From Pyrrhosoma nymphula (lineage: Eukaryota > Arthropoda > Insecta > Odonata > Coenagrionidae), in NCBI GenBank assembly GCA_963573305.1, contig OY754329.1, positions 149,245,266 through 149,309,265 on the forward strand: a stretch of DNA of 64,000 bases. Reading direction: 5' to 3'. Below are positions 35,620 through 47,960 of the stretch, piece by piece. Position 1 is the first letter of the stretch, and every line of letters begins with the position of its first letter. The notes beneath the pieces are model-generated. The model was not told the DNA's origin. It was given only the letters and a program-made list of their open reading frames with translations, and ran no database searches. The position numbers were made by a program, and so were the translations under genes.

Positions 35620-35951
35620 GCAAGGGCCTAGCCACGTTGACACACCGGTTTCCATCAGATCACCGAAGTTGAGCAACGTTGGGTCTGGACTAAGGTTGGA
35701 TGGGTGGCCCTTCTCCATACCGGGGTGGATGGAGGGGTGACACTCCCTCCAGACCAATACCGGGAAGCCGGAGGGAGATATACACTACTGTGTATATCTC
35801 CCTCCTCTAATATATCTACTGTGGTGCATTTGTCCCCTGTCGTCAAGTGGCAGGCAGGTTAAATGTGGGATGGCACAATGGACCAAAAGGTCTGAGTGCT
35901 AGGAGGGCTCCAGATGGCCCTCGCCCACCTATACAATCTACCCATACAATC
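35620..35951 (+). mobile_element. 5S rRNA-derived SINE with 12-bp target duplication
   Basis: Bases 35640-35715 read like a diverged 5S rRNA: CATCAGATCACCGAAGTTGA, GCAACGTTGGGTCTGG and TTGGATGGGTGGCC correspond to the 5S internal promoter (A box, intermediate element, C box). A non-5S body and tail follow. The perfect duplication TGATACATTAGT occurs at 35608-35619 and 35952-35963, so the mobile unit is 332 bp. The tail ends in repeated ATACAATC. An ordinary 5S gene would not carry such flanks. Confidence 0.85.
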
Positions 35952-35963
35952 TGATACATTAGT

Positions 35964-37936
35964 ATTTGGCCATAATTTCCTATCTATTGTTTTCATAAGT
36001 TCTAAATTGTTAGCTCAGATCAAAGAGTTGCATGAAAAAAGTGCATTTTTACACCTTACTTTTTCCAAAGTTAAGATTCTCTCACACCCACTACCAGTTT
36101 CAACGAAACCTTTTTTTTCCCACTAAGCTCAAATTCCTTTAATCAATGTGTCTGGAAAAAATATCCAAATTATACTCAAGAGTCCTTTATGCTTGTGTTG
36201 CCTTTGCAATAATCGCATCACATGTTGCTCTCACCTGAAAACAGAAGTGATCCTCCCCCTGGGACTTATTCTGCACTTTTCTCCCCAATCTTTTATCAAT
36301 TGGTATGAGTATACTCTCCAGAGGAAGTGCCAATGCATACGCCAAATGACTAACAAGCTGTGTCAGTGGAGAAGCTATTTAGTCATTTGGTGCGCTTAAT
36401 GTAGGCACTTTCATGAAGTCTACCTTTCCTTCATGTGTATTGTAAGTGCATTCTGATGCTTTTCTATTTTTTCAGGATTGTGGGTCAAGTGGTTTTTACA
36501 AAATCCTGTGGTGAAGGCTTCTTGTATATCCTGTTTGTTCAATTTGATCAAATCAATTAGTTTCTAGTTTTTCTCAATCAATCAATTTTTTCTAGCTTTA
36601 TCTTTAAGAAAATGATCCAGTTTGGTATTGATCTTTCGTGTTTCTGGCTAGATTTTCTTGGGTATGTCTGTCGGAGGTTCATACACTGGATTACTTTTTC
36701 CTGCCAGCGCTTCATTACTCCATATGAAATGGAGTGGAAGAGAATTTCTTGTGAGGAAATGTTGGACATCCTTTAAGGAGTGGCAGTGAGGAGTCAATTT
36801 TTAAAATATAACTAGGTACCTTTGTGTCACTTTCTTCTACTCTTGGGAGTGCCTAGGCGACACTACCTGAAGTACATAGCTGTTGGTGGAAGTAGTCTGA
36901 GGGCTCATGACTCTCAATGTAATGGGTGGGGCAAGCAACTATTTCCCATCTTATTTCCTTGGATTCAGAAGAAGAGAAATGTATAATATGAAGTAAAGTC
37001 CTCGGTATAAATTATTTCCAATCCCATCTTCAAAGGAAATGAGAAAGTGTAAGTTAAGTCATATGGTAGGTTACAGATTTTGAGTTACAGAATCACCATG
37101 CTTCAATAGTCATACCAGTCTTACATTATTATTTCTTTATTTTCAACAGAGTTTCAGTTTAACCTTCCTTTCTTTAACTTTGGTTGACAAGAGTCATTCC
37201 AAATTCATTTGGTTCTCTATTCTCTCCACTTCCATCAATTGAATTGTTCCAAATTAGATACTTTGTTTTATTCTTATTGACAGGATATTTGTTTATTACT
37301 GACATAAATCACAAAGTTTTTTCCTGCCTCTTGGAGAACCGATAAACCCTTTATCTTAATCGCATCTAAATTGGCTGGAAAGTATCACATGACAAATTTT
37401 TGTAGCTCAAAAACATTACAAAGTAATCAAAACTGGGGAACCTAATTGTAATCATAATATAGTTTCAATTCTATTCCAAAAAATATATTAATTATAGTTT
37501 TATCCTCATTTTGTGTGCAGTATATGTTGCCACTAAGTGGGGTAGGCGAAGGCATGAGGACCACCAGTTTTCCCAGGTATTTTACCTGGAATTACAGGGG
37601 GTGACTGTACTTAATTCACCCGTGCTAAGGTAACAATATAAGAACTTTTTATTCCAAAATGATATATACACAACTATAAAATATCAAAATTAAATCAATT
37701 GTATGAAGAGAAATGTTTGCTTCAGGTAGAGATGTGAGCCTTTTGTTGACATCAGTGCAAAAAGATATACAATCAAGAAAGCTAGCCCCCCTATGGAAAT
37801 ATTTTCTAATGGCTAATTTTTCACAATATTGATTAACCATGAGGTGTAATATTGTATTCTTTTTGTTGTCAGGTACATATACAGGCATGTGCTGAATTTA
37901 GTTGTCTCAGCTCTCAATTTATTTTTTTTTTAATTT
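35964..37936. other. Intergenic stretch, nothing recognised
   Basis: AT-rich sequence between the two SINEs. No coding region, repeat or element end that I can support. Confidence 0.45.
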
Positions 37937-37939
37937 CAT

Positions 37940-38110
37940 CAACCTGAATACAGTGTTGAGGACCATTTTACATCAGGCATTGTAACAGTAACAAAGGACA
38001 ACACACACACCCATGTCCTGGGAGGAGAAAAATCCTCCCCAGGTGGGACTTGAACCCATGACCTTTGGGTTGGCAGGCGAGGACGTTACCCCGCTGCTAC
38101 CGAGGCCAAC
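37940..38110 (-). mobile_element. tRNA-derived SINE
   Basis: On the - strand a tRNA-like head runs from about 38110 with GTTGGCCTCGGTAGCAGCGG as A-box region and a perfect B box GGTTCAAGTCC (38046-38056). Then comes a body with a small hairpin (GGGGAGGATTTTTCTCCTCCC) and a TG-rich tract. The target duplication was not identified, so the left end is approximate. Confidence 0.7.
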
Positions 38111-38114
38111 AAAT

Positions 38115-39600
38115 ATACTTATTTATTGGTGTGCTGAAGTTGTTACTATAAAAAGTTATGAAGAAAATTTAAAAACTGTAAGCAGATTTTATGTTTTCTG
38201 TAACGTACGTACATTTACATGCTTGGAAGGAAAAAAAATCCTTTCTGCTTAACTAACAAAAATGTGGGTTAAGGAAACATCCTTTTATACTGCATACTTT
38301 AAATTTCCTGCTGCTTTTGCCAGAATCGCACCTAGGGAATATTGTTAATCCCTTAATAATAGTCCAATGACCATGAGAAAGGTGTATGTAAATGAATGTG
38401 CATAGAGTATATAAATGGTGAACGGTGAAGCGCACATTTACCATAAACATGGTTTATAAATTATTAACAGTTACGCCCCAGTATAAAACCATCACATCAA
38501 CAAATTGACAGTTTCTCTATTATATCCATTAAATTCTCGCCATTCAAGTGATTTTCGGGAAAGGGGAGTCCATTAATTTTGTCAACAATTTTTTGGCAAG
38601 TTATATCTCCCCCGTTGTCAACAATTGTAAAATTTGCAGTAACCCCCATAATAAAATTGTGTCAAACAATTTTTATCCCCCCCCCACAGCTGTTAGACTA
38701 TAGTCTAAAGATTATTATAACATCTTATACGGCTGGCTTAATTGTATGTTTAAAATAGAATAGAGATCAAAAGCAATATTGTTGACGTCAATTTATCTTG
38801 AACTCCCCCATGTCAACAATTGTCAAAACTTCTTCAAAACCCCACCACCCTATTTTGTTGGCATAATTAATTAAACCCCATAACGCTTCTCTCCCATTCT
38901 TGGAAAAAATACGAATTTGCCCGTGAATTTCATATGTTCCGCTAATTTAATTGTGTACATTTACATGGTGAAATGCAATTATGTTGAGCTATCCCTAGAA
39001 TTTGTATCTCAATAAATGCTTTGTAACAATCCTTATGCGTATTCGAATTAGTCCTAGCTTTCAGCCGTCGAGTCTCGTGAAGCCCGCTTACTTTCGCTCC
39101 GGGAGAGGGGATTGCTCCAGAGCTCGTTGTGCTGGTTTACACCACAAGATGTCACTATGCTCAGTGTATGACAACGCCTCGAGGTATCGCTGCCATCGCG
39201 TAGGCCCGCCAATTTCAAATTCAAATCTTTACACTTCATTATTTAATGAGGAAAATTGTTACATCCACGGATATTTTTAAAATAACTATACTTATAATCA
39301 TAAATACTCATTACGCCGATCACTGTCGGAGTAGGTGCAGTAAGAAAATATTTTAGAGGGGGCCATGGATTGGCCAAATAAGCTGATTCTGTTTTTAATT
39401 AGTTTCTCCACTATGCCCTATCCTTGCATACCACTTTCGCTTCAGTTACACTCATGCACCGGTTCATACACGCTCTCCTATTCTGAAGACTAAAATTTCC
39501 TTTTCTTGAGAGTATGTTCCCGGTCATATGCTTTCTCTAAAATCCAAAAATACACAATGAACTTGCTTTTGTACATATTGAAATAATTGTTACAAATATT
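38115..39600. other. Intergenic stretch with a cluster of TTGTCAACAA motifs
   Basis: Contains GTCAACAATT at 38581, 38617 and 38812, a variant at 38661, and the inverted form at about 38779, several next to runs of five to nine C. 39040-39230 is less AT-rich. I recognise no gene. Confidence 0.4.
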
Positions 39601-39617
39601 TATCACAGATAAAATAG

Positions 39618-39755
39618 AAGATAACTTTGTGAATACCACTTAAAGGATATTATTAATTCAGACGGGTTTTTTCATAAAGGGTTTTGACAATTCAAAGAGT
39701 CAAAACCTGATGGTGTTAGTAATATCCTTAAAGCTGTATTCACAAAGTTATCTTT
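39618..39755. repeat. Imperfect fold-back repeat
   Basis: AGATAACTTTGTGAATAC (39619-39636) pairs with the inverted copy at about 39736-39753, TAAGGATATTA-type blocks pair at 39641/39730, and GTTTTGA/TCAAAAC closes the loop at 39687/39700. The arms are about 65 bp with gaps. Probably a MITE-like fold-back; no target duplication seen. Confidence 0.55.
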
Positions 39756-40563
39756 CTCCGTGATGCATGAATATCGCCACCAAATCAAGCTTGAAAGCTT
39801 TTTGCAGGTATTTGTTATATGTTTTTCGGCACATAGAGAGAGCTGAAAATAATGGCAAGAAATACACCAAAGGCCACAATTGGCTTCAGAAATTATAAGC
39901 CCAACCGATATTCACTGCACTGATTACTCAATAAATTACCATAGCTACATTGCATTGTAAAAAAAAGTTTACAAGTTTACACCGTTTAGTACCGCCACCA
40001 GTACGAGAAATCAGAAGAAACGACGCCAAACACCTCCCTACACTCGGCTAGACTGCCTTCATGCGATCAGCCTGCCTCTATCAATTATTTTACGAACAAA
40101 CTCGAATCCCTCCAATAAAGTTGAAAGTCGTAATTCATCTGAAAACACGGAAAACGCGATTCTTAGTAATTGTAGTGGTTGTGATCGTTGTGATCATCGT
40201 AAATTTAATATTGTGGAGATAAGTGTGTTAATGTTCTCCCCTAATTTTCTTACGAAACATAGATATAGCATCCAACGAGCTAACTAGCCGGGAATAGGTT
40301 TTATCTCGAGATGTAGTATTTCCAAAGAACGTGCACGTTATTTTCTGGGTAATGGTACGAGTCCCATTTCGTGCTTGTTATGCTCTTAATCGAAAAGATT
40401 TATTCTGTGCTTTGACTGTGCAATATCTATGTTTGAGAAGTATGTAATTGCGTAATCCCGTCATGTTGTGGTAATATCTAGGTTGTGGTCAATTGTTTTT
40501 GCATTCAAGGAGGTCGTGCTGAAGTAAAATTCCAATCAGTGTTTCTGACACAACTTATCTGAA

Positions 40564-41814
40564 ATGGCAGAGTCACCCAAGGATTGGAATCGTTTGATAA
40601 GTGAGGTGGACGAAGTAAAAGCTGTACTGTTACTCCGAGGTATTACAGAGCCAGTGAATGCCGATAGTATTCTTAACAGACTCGAAAGAATAAAAGAGGA
40701 ATGTGGGAGGGTCAATGCCGTTGTGGATGGAATAATTGCAGAAATTAATTCTGATGAGCCAGAGGTAGTTGTTGTGGACGACCGTGAAGATAGCTCTGAC
40801 GTTGAATTATTATTTCAAGATTGTGAAGAATACACCGGTCCTGTGGATGATGACATCCTGCCGTTGGAAAATCATGATTCTACTCAAGGAGTGAAGAGGC
40901 CTGTTACGTCCACCCCTTGCACACTTGCTTGTGATCCTAAACGTTCTTCCACGTTAACCTGGGAAAATGCTATTGGAAATGATGCACCTCCGATTGTCCT
41001 GGAAAACCCGATCATGGATGGAATTGTTACGGTTCCAAGCGAAAATGCAGCTTTACCCGAGGAATTGGGCATTCGAACGAAGCAACTGGATCAAATTAAG
41101 TATTTAATGGGAATGTTCCCTCATGTACTACCCGAGTACTTAAAAATTATTGTCGAAAATTGCAGGGGGGATGAAATTCAGCTTAATGATTTTGTAATGG
41201 ATGCGCTGGAAAACAAGTTTCGCTTGCCAACGATTCAGAATAACAACCAGCCGTTAAGTAGGTCGGGTAGTGAAACCATGCCTAGCTGCTCTAAGTATGT
41301 ATGTACTCCAGTGAATAATGAAGTGAAAGACCCACCACCAGCTCCGGGGATGTTCTCATCCATGTTGGTAACTCTTGATGCTGATTCAACATCACCGCAC
41401 ATACCGATGGCACAAGGTGCAGTTGGTGGTGAGGGAAGTGGGGCATTGAAACATCGGAATGATATTCCGGGCGTATCCGGTTCTGTTACTAGCTTAAATG
41501 GAATATCAGATCGTAATGAGATTGAAGACATTGAAAAGGAAAAGAAGGATGATTTAGAAAAGTCCTTGCTGTACTCAGAGCAGCTAGAATACTTGATTGG
41601 GGTGCTTCCTGATGCAGATCCAACATATTTGGAAGACAAAATATCTGAATTCGAAGGGGACGCAGAAAAATTGAAGGCATTTGTCACCGAAGCTCTGGAA
41701 TGCCCAGGTGGGCATCGAATTTATCGAACTCGTGGAGAAATTCAGCAGAAACAGGAGCATGAAGCACAAGTCATGAAATTTACAAAGAACTTTTCTGTTG
41801 ATGAGTTTCTGGAG
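40564..41814 (+). CDS. RNF216/TRIAD3-like E3 ubiquitin ligase, first coding exon
   Basis: Encodes 417 residues from an ATG with G at -3 and +4, 15 bases after an in-frame TGA (40546-40548), so the start is well supported. It ends GAG|gtaatg, phase 0. The protein is acidic and low-complexity (e.g. DDREDSSDVELLFQDCEEY), with two CUE-like helical units: residues about 172-216 (LDQIKYLMGMFPHVLPEYL) and about 340-380 (QLEYLIGVLPDADPTYL). RNF216 family members have this layout of acidic N-terminus and a FPDV/PDADP.YL-type unit before the RBR module, with ubiquitin ligase activity in cytoplasm or nucleus. The assignment rests on this and on the next two exons. No catalytic residues are in this exon. 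Confidence 0.85.
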
Positions 41815-41911
41815 GTAATGTCCTAGCAGTTAATTGAGCTCATACCATTGAATTACTTACTTTTTATTTTCTCTAAAATATATTTGTTAAACGATACTCT
41901 ATTTTTTTTAG
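41815..41911 (+). other. Short intron of the RNF216-like gene
   Basis: 97-bp intron with GTAATG donor and a poly-T tract before the AG. Confidence 0.8.
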
Positions 41912-42175
41912 GTTTTCCCAGATCCTGTAGCACACTTTGAAAACCCTAATAGAGTTCCTGACCTGAAAGTCCGAGATCATTGCTTAGCATACCTTAAAGC
42001 TAGGTACAAGTCCTTGTATGTAAACACTATTAGTCAAGTATTCAGGAAGGAGAATTACAACCTTTCCTTAACAGTTAAGGAGCTTGATAAGGGTAATTAC
42101 CCTAAGCGAAAAACTAAGAGGACTTCGAGTGAGTGTAAACTGCCTCCAAACCAGTGTATTTCGTTTCTTCAGGAG
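41912..42175 (+). CDS. RNF216/TRIAD3-like gene, second coding exon
   Basis: Acceptor TTTTTTTAG ends at 41911; donor GAG|gtaggt at 42176. It is 264 bp, phase 0 at both ends, after a 97-bp intron. It encodes FPDPVAHFENPNRVPDLKVR, then a helical segment (CLAYLKARYKSLYVNTISQV ... NLSLTVKELDKG) and a basic stretch (KRKTKRTS). This resembles the RNF216 segment that precedes the RBR domain, in which a phenylalanine-aspartate motif is followed by a helical domain ending in a KALSDAI-like helix and basic residues. The exon ends FLQE, continuing directly into exon 50431. Confidence 0.85.
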
Positions 42176-45012
42176 GTAGGTCAAATAATTTTCTATTACT
42201 CTCAAATTGTTTTCAAATTATTTATCTGCTCTTTGTACATTTACTGTCTTCAGATATGTGCAGTAGAAAGTTGTACTTGCATGCTTTGCTCCAAGAAATG
42301 GACGTTAAACTCTTTCCTATGCTTCGAGATATTGGTTTAACAATTGTTTTACCAACTTTATCGTAAAAGTAATGGACAAATGTGCTTTACTTGCCATATT
42401 CTGATACAATTGCATATGTGCTGGAAGAGCTACTTTAGCTTACCCAGAAGTTAAGCTTCAAATATTCAACACTATTTGGAAAAACAATTATGTAGTCTTA
42501 TTACATATAAGTGAAATCCTGATAATGCGTGATTTTTAATGGTGAATAGTTCTGTGTTTTATAAGTAAAATTTTTAAATTAGTTATATCACAAAAAGTAT
42601 CATTTCCATAATAATTCAAAGATAGTAGGGTACCATGCTGCTATCTATGTATGTATTAGCTTTACATTGATTGCATAGTTGTTAGGGCTGCCATCCACCC
42701 TGAAAAAGCAGGAGTGCCCTAATAAATGTGGCATTCCAACTGATATTAACTCTTTCAATGCTGAGCATTTATTTGTTGAGTTTTGACTGAATGTAGTTTT
42801 TTGGGGGTTTTGTACTAATTGGTCAATTAAGAAACACATTTCCTTCATTGATTTATAAAAATCTGAAAAAAGGTAATTTGTTAGAGTGACATGTATTCAC
42901 GTCATCAGCTGTTCATTAAAGCCTGGTGTGTGTTATGCTCTGTAGTATTCCTGCCCCTTAAATGGATATTTTCCCATTTTCCCTTTTTTTTCTTTTTTCC
43001 TTCAGTAAATTTTTATAGTACTGGAAAATACCTCAAAACTTTTCATAATCGCCCAAAAGTGCTAACTCATTATTTCATACCCATCCAGCTCATATGTATC
43101 GATCTAAGTTTTTTTTTACTATATACTACTTTTCGTTGTGATATTTTGAGATTTTATTTCGCCGAAGCAGGCATAGGAGTTATCAAATAAAAAAACTACA
43201 AAACACGAGGACTTAGCATTCTAAATCACAGCAAAACAAAAAGCTTTTGAAATTTTTTTGGGTTGAATGATTTAATGTTTGACCCTGGTGATATTATTGC
43301 AGGCGTTAAAAATTAGGTAATATGTAATTGCTAACATGTGTTTCAAATTGTCCTCCGAGGAAATTCCAAAGCTGACCGGCACAACATTGGACTCTCCTTC
43401 AAACAAAGCACCCCCTCTAGGAAAATTCCCTCTCTCTCATGTAAGTGTAGTCCGTGTACCTTGGGGAGATCTATCATGAACAACTTATTTTTATTTCTTT
43501 ACATTCAAATAGCCAGTACCACAGTATTCAGGAATATGCAGACGAGCCGCAAATTTATGAATGATAAAAATCACGCAAATTGTACGAACTTACCTCACAC
43601 AGAACAGTATAAGTGCATGTGTGCATTTCCAGCATTGACCTCCATTGATCTCCACAAAGGACACTTATCATTGAGTAATTTCACCATTCACTAAAACAAT
43701 AATCTGAAAGTATGCACTAAGCACTATCAGAAGGATTGGACCCAAGCGCTCATTTAACACCTTCGAAAAACATTCTGGTTGTGTGGCAGCCTCTTCCATA
43801 TTACTGATTCTCAGAAGGCGAAGAAAGTTTAGTAATCGTTTTAAATAATGAATCCAGAAACTCGCGCCTGTGGATAATTACTTTGCTTTATTTCTTACAC
43901 TCGTCTGTACACGTCTTTACACAACACTGGACTTGACTGACTGTGCGCCGATAGCCCGCCAACAACCAACAAGGCGACGCGACCACGCCTACGTAGAACA
44001 CTACTGCGCAACGACTACGTCAGTCAAGACATTGGCTGTTAATACAATGTAACTCCAATAGAAAGTTATCTCAAGAATATAGCAAGCGCTGAATCAAGGA
44101 AAATGATGTCGCACACACCCTTCAACTACTAACTAAAACAAGCAGAGGAAGAGCGACTAGTAAATGGAAATATGTGTATTTCTGACTTCCAATAATTTGC
44201 AGCCCGGCATAATTCAATTAGGTGGATGGATTATTGCAATAACATCCCCTCATTCTATATATCAAACAAAAACATAGTTATTAAATGTCTCTGATTGCAA
44301 CAATCCTTAAGCATTGAAAATATACTAAATTGTTGTTAACTTATTTTTGAATGTCTAGAATTACTATACAATGAACGATATCCAGTTTCTGTTGCATTTG
44401 AAAGCAAATGGCTTGGCTTTTAAATATACGCCGAGGATAAACTTGTCTTCTGAATTGATTACACAATTAACAAGTTTTTGTTGTCTAATATTCTCCAAAA
44501 TCAATCGTTACTAACTATGGAATATGATCCTTTTTATAATAACTTGGTGAACTCTGAAGACATTATTTGTTTGCGACAAAGACACAACGATAAAGTTAAC
44601 ACTTTCACTGCGGAGGACACACTGGTGCGTTTTAGTGTTGTGTGCGGTGGACAGACTCGTGCATCCTGCTGCCACTTGTTTTCAAATGCACCCAGAATCA
44701 ACCGTTAACTGCTGGGGCACTCCTATTTTCCTCTCTCCACTTAATTACGTTCCATACTTCCTAGGAGTGGCCATCATTTCTTGGTATCATTTTCCTTTGT
44801 CATCTAAATTAGGTAGTTTTACTCTTTTTTGCATTTTTTTTTCGATATTTTCATAAAATTTCAATTTTTCTCAGCTGAATCATCTTGCAATTGGAACTAA
44901 AAATATCATTTATGCATTGATAACTCCTGTGGATGTAATTTTTCCTCAAAGAGTTTTTATATTTAAACTAAACGTATATTAACTATGGTTATATGTGTAG
45001 GAAATATTGTAT
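42176..45012. other. Intron sequence without recognised features
   Basis: Left part of the 8.3-kb RNF216-like intron. AT-rich, with short open frames only. 43880-44040 is less AT-rich, but I recognise nothing in it. Confidence 0.45.
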
Positions 45013-46027
45013 ATTATGACCACTTATATATAGTTTCTTCTTCTTTGTTGAGTTTTGGTCAATTTAAAAGTCACTATTTCACCGCCAAAGTTTCTGCAAA
45101 TTTATTGCCATCCTCTGTGCTAATTGGCATAAGCCATAAAACAAAATTAACAACATAAACAGGTATTGATAAAAACAACAATTGTAATAACAACTTAAGA
45201 GTTAATTACACTGAATATTTTTTTCTCTATCGGGCACACAATGTTTACAAATCACAACAAGCCTGTGAAATTTAAACTTTATTAACAAGATGGGTAAAAA
45301 AGACTAAAACCATTTCAGTATACAGAATAGATGTAAACAGTCTCTTGGAAACAAGAAAAAACTCCTGGGGGGTTATTTTGTAATCTCTCTTAAGTGAGAA
45401 TACTTCATAAAAATGGAAAATTGTCATTTTTCGAAGTTAAACTCCAACACCCAGGCGGCATGACCATCATTAGCTCTCAATATTTTACTCACCCGCTCTC
45501 TTGACTCTTGATCTGTATCTTTCGACTCTTGATCCGTTTCATTTGGCTCCGCATTTCATTCGTTCCATCTCACCTGTCGTAAGAAATGTGAAATGGAGCC
45601 ACTATCGGACCTTGGCCGATTGTGAGCCGATCATTAAGAGAGAGAAACGGATCTCCTGCCTTCCCTCAAAGAGTCGTTAAAAAGGTGAGTTTACAAAATA
45701 ACCCCCCAGATTACACAAAAAATTGTTAACCCATTAATTTTGAAAAATCATGAAAAACGCTTTATATGAACAAAGATAACATTTGTTCATTTTTCTTAAT
45801 GGTCAACTTCTTAGTCAACTTTTCAATTTTACCAGCTTCTTGGGCTGCAGTTCTTCCAAAAGAATCACGTAGGAATACCTGATGTTTTTCTATGTAAAAT
45901 TGGTTATTTGTGTTGTTATTTGTTGTCAGTTCCATTTCCTTCGTTGATAATTCGTGTATATAATGACCACTTATAAATAGTTTCTTCTTCTATTTTTGAG
46001 TTTTGGTCAATTTAAAAGTCACTATAA
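45013..46027. repeat. Pair of 75-bp direct repeats about 0.94 kb apart
   Basis: 45013-45086 and 45953-46027 share a block including ATGACCACTTAT, AGTTTCTTCTTCT and GAGTTTTGGTCAATTTAAAA, about 90% alike. They flank a MITE (45365-45709). They could be the terminal repeats of a small element or a local duplication. No primer-binding site or other LTR hallmark was found. Confidence 0.5.
45365..45709. mobile_element. 345-bp MITE with perfect 19-bp inverted repeats
   Basis: CTGGGGGGTTATTTTGTAA at 45365-45383 is exactly repeated in reverse at 45691-45709. The interior has a second, weaker inverted pair around GGCTCC...TTTCATT. No clear target duplication could be identified, so the superfamily is open. 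No coding. Confidence 0.75.
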
Positions 46028-46617
46028 TGTATAGTATACGTACGGTGGATTATAACTATAATATGTGAACACATGTTCAGGCTTTCGTCGTGGCTGTTAT
46101 TCAGTTGAAAGTAACAGATATTATACATACCGATGATAAATTCCTTGGAAAAGTAACGCATGGTAGTGACCCAGGTTTGATAACGATATTACATTTCACA
46201 TACTCATTTATTTGGATACATAAATTTGATACATAAATTACATAGATACATTAATATTTAGGTATAAAAGTATACATTTTAGTTCACATCTTGTGACAAT
46301 TTTGAGCCTGCTAAGATATAACAATAAAGTGTGAAATATATGTATGTACCTAGGGGCTGGCCAGGGGGGCGGATGCCAGGGGTGCAAGCCTCATGGGGGC
46401 GCACTTTGCAGACCCACAGCCCGCGGGCCGCTGGGACACAGGCCCACAAAATTAAAACATGATGCTAACTCGCATTTTAAAAAATGCAACTGATTACGAT
46501 ATGCACCCCCACAATTTAGGAATGGCACCCCTAACTTAACACACAAAATTTGTGCCGAACCCTAAGTAAAAGAAAAAAAAACTACACACAAACTAATACT
46601 TGTCACACTCATATGTA

Positions 46618-47945
46618 CAGGGTATGTAAATAAAGTTTCAAGACTGGTCTCAGAGCACAAAATGTACTGAGCACTTCTGTACATCGGACTAAAATTCTTC
46701 AGAATAGGTGCCTTGAGAATCCACACACCAGTGCCAATGAGATTTCCACTGCTGGTAAGCTCCCTTGAACTCCACAACCAGAATGCTGTCCAAAACCCTC
46801 GTCGAAGTGTTTTGGACCGCTTCAACGCTGTCAAACCGCTTCAATTTCAGTTCTCTCTTCATCCAGGGGAACAAAAAGAAGTCACTGGGCTAGGGTTAGG
46901 AAGGGCTATAGGGTGGCTGCGGCAGCGTTGCCACATTGAACTGGGTCAAAACTTCTGTGATGGCAAAGCAGGTTTAAACGGGCACATTGTCATGGTGGAG
47001 GACTCAGTCGTCTTTCTTCTCCGGGGGGACGAGACGGACTTGATCCCTCAAACAGAGGACCACTTCCGCGTAATACTGACCATTGACAGTCTGTCCGGCA
47101 GGCACAAACTCTTCGTGGATCATTCCTTTCATGTCAAAGACAGCAATGAGCATGCTTTTCACACGTGACTTGCTCATATGGGCTTTCTTTGGCTTTGGCA
47201 ATGCGGAGGTGTGCCACTCCGAGCTTTGCCTCTTCGACTCTGGATCGTATTCGAAGACCCAGGTCTCATCACCAGTGACCACTTTGTCCAAAAATTTGGG
47301 CTCGCCTTGCAAACGTTCGAGCATTTCCTGCGAAACATCCAGGCCGCTCCTTCTGATCATCCGAGAGCACTTTGGGGACAAGTTTAACGCACACTTTTCT
47401 CTTCATTAAATGTTCTGTTACAAGCTGAATCACAGTTTGGTGATTCAAACCCACTTCATCTGCAATCATTCTGATGCTGAGATGTCGATCACCGTTTAAA
47501 ACTTAACGCACTTTGGCCAGATTTTTGTCAGTTCTGCTCGTTGAAGGTCTTCCAGATCGTTCATTGTCCTCCACATCTTCGCGGCTATCTTTGAATCTCT
47601 TGTACCACATGAAAACCATGGCACGTGACATGGCGTCATCTTTGTAGGCCTCTTGAATCATTTTGAATGTTTCCATAAAGGTCTTGTTCAGTTTGACACA
47701 GAATTTGATCGAACACCACTGCTCCAAAAGGCGCTGCATTTTGGATGCTACCATTTCTCGATGGCGTTTTGAAACAGACTCTCACTGCACTCACGATGTT
47801 CTCACTCCAGCTTCTCGCCGGCGACAGCCGATGCTTGGGTCGCATGGTGGCACCCCCCACCACCTCGCCCAGGTGGTGGGACCGGTCTCTGTGCGCTCCG
47901 CTACTAAGGAAAAAATCAGTCTTGAAACTTTATTTACACACCCAG
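46618..47945 (-). mobile_element. mariner element
   Basis: The left end CAGGGTATGTAAATAAAGTT follows TA, and the right end is its inverted copy (CTTTATTTACACACCCAG). The inverted repeats are about 28 bp and the element is 1328 bp, typical of mariner. The right-hand TA is not preserved. A transposase pseudogene fills it on the - strand. Confidence 0.85.
46690..47754 (-). pseudogene. mariner transposase pseudogene
   Basis: Reads almost the whole mariner protein. The N-terminal helix-turn-helix shows IKFCVKLNKTFMETFKMIQE and MVFMWYKRFKDSREDVEDNE, with GRPSTSRT. Then come DRHLSIRMIADEVGLNHQTV, a frameshift after MKRKVCVKLVPKVLSDDQKE, VTGDETWVFEYDPESKRQSS (first Asp) and MSKSRVKSMLI. A frameshift near 47005 is followed by an HHDNVPV remnant (second Asp). 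PPYSP is followed by Ser and two stops where the third Asp should be. The tail FFLFPWMKRELKLKRFDSVE is intact. It is clearly inactive. Confidence 0.9.
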
Positions 47946-47960
47946 AACATTAACATGGCT

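Noticed and set aside
41235..41687. 150-residue frame opposite the RNF216-like exon
   Set aside because: Shadow of the real + strand exon, which has a supported start, matching splice phases and family similarity.
45013..46027. Direct repeats as LTRs of a small retrotransposon
   Set aside because: The repeats are only about 75 bp, show no TG...CA ends, and no primer-binding site or polypurine tract was seen.
46340..46560. Possible hAT terminus (CAGGGGGGCGGATGCCAG)
   Set aside because: Only one end-like motif, no partner and no 8-bp duplication.
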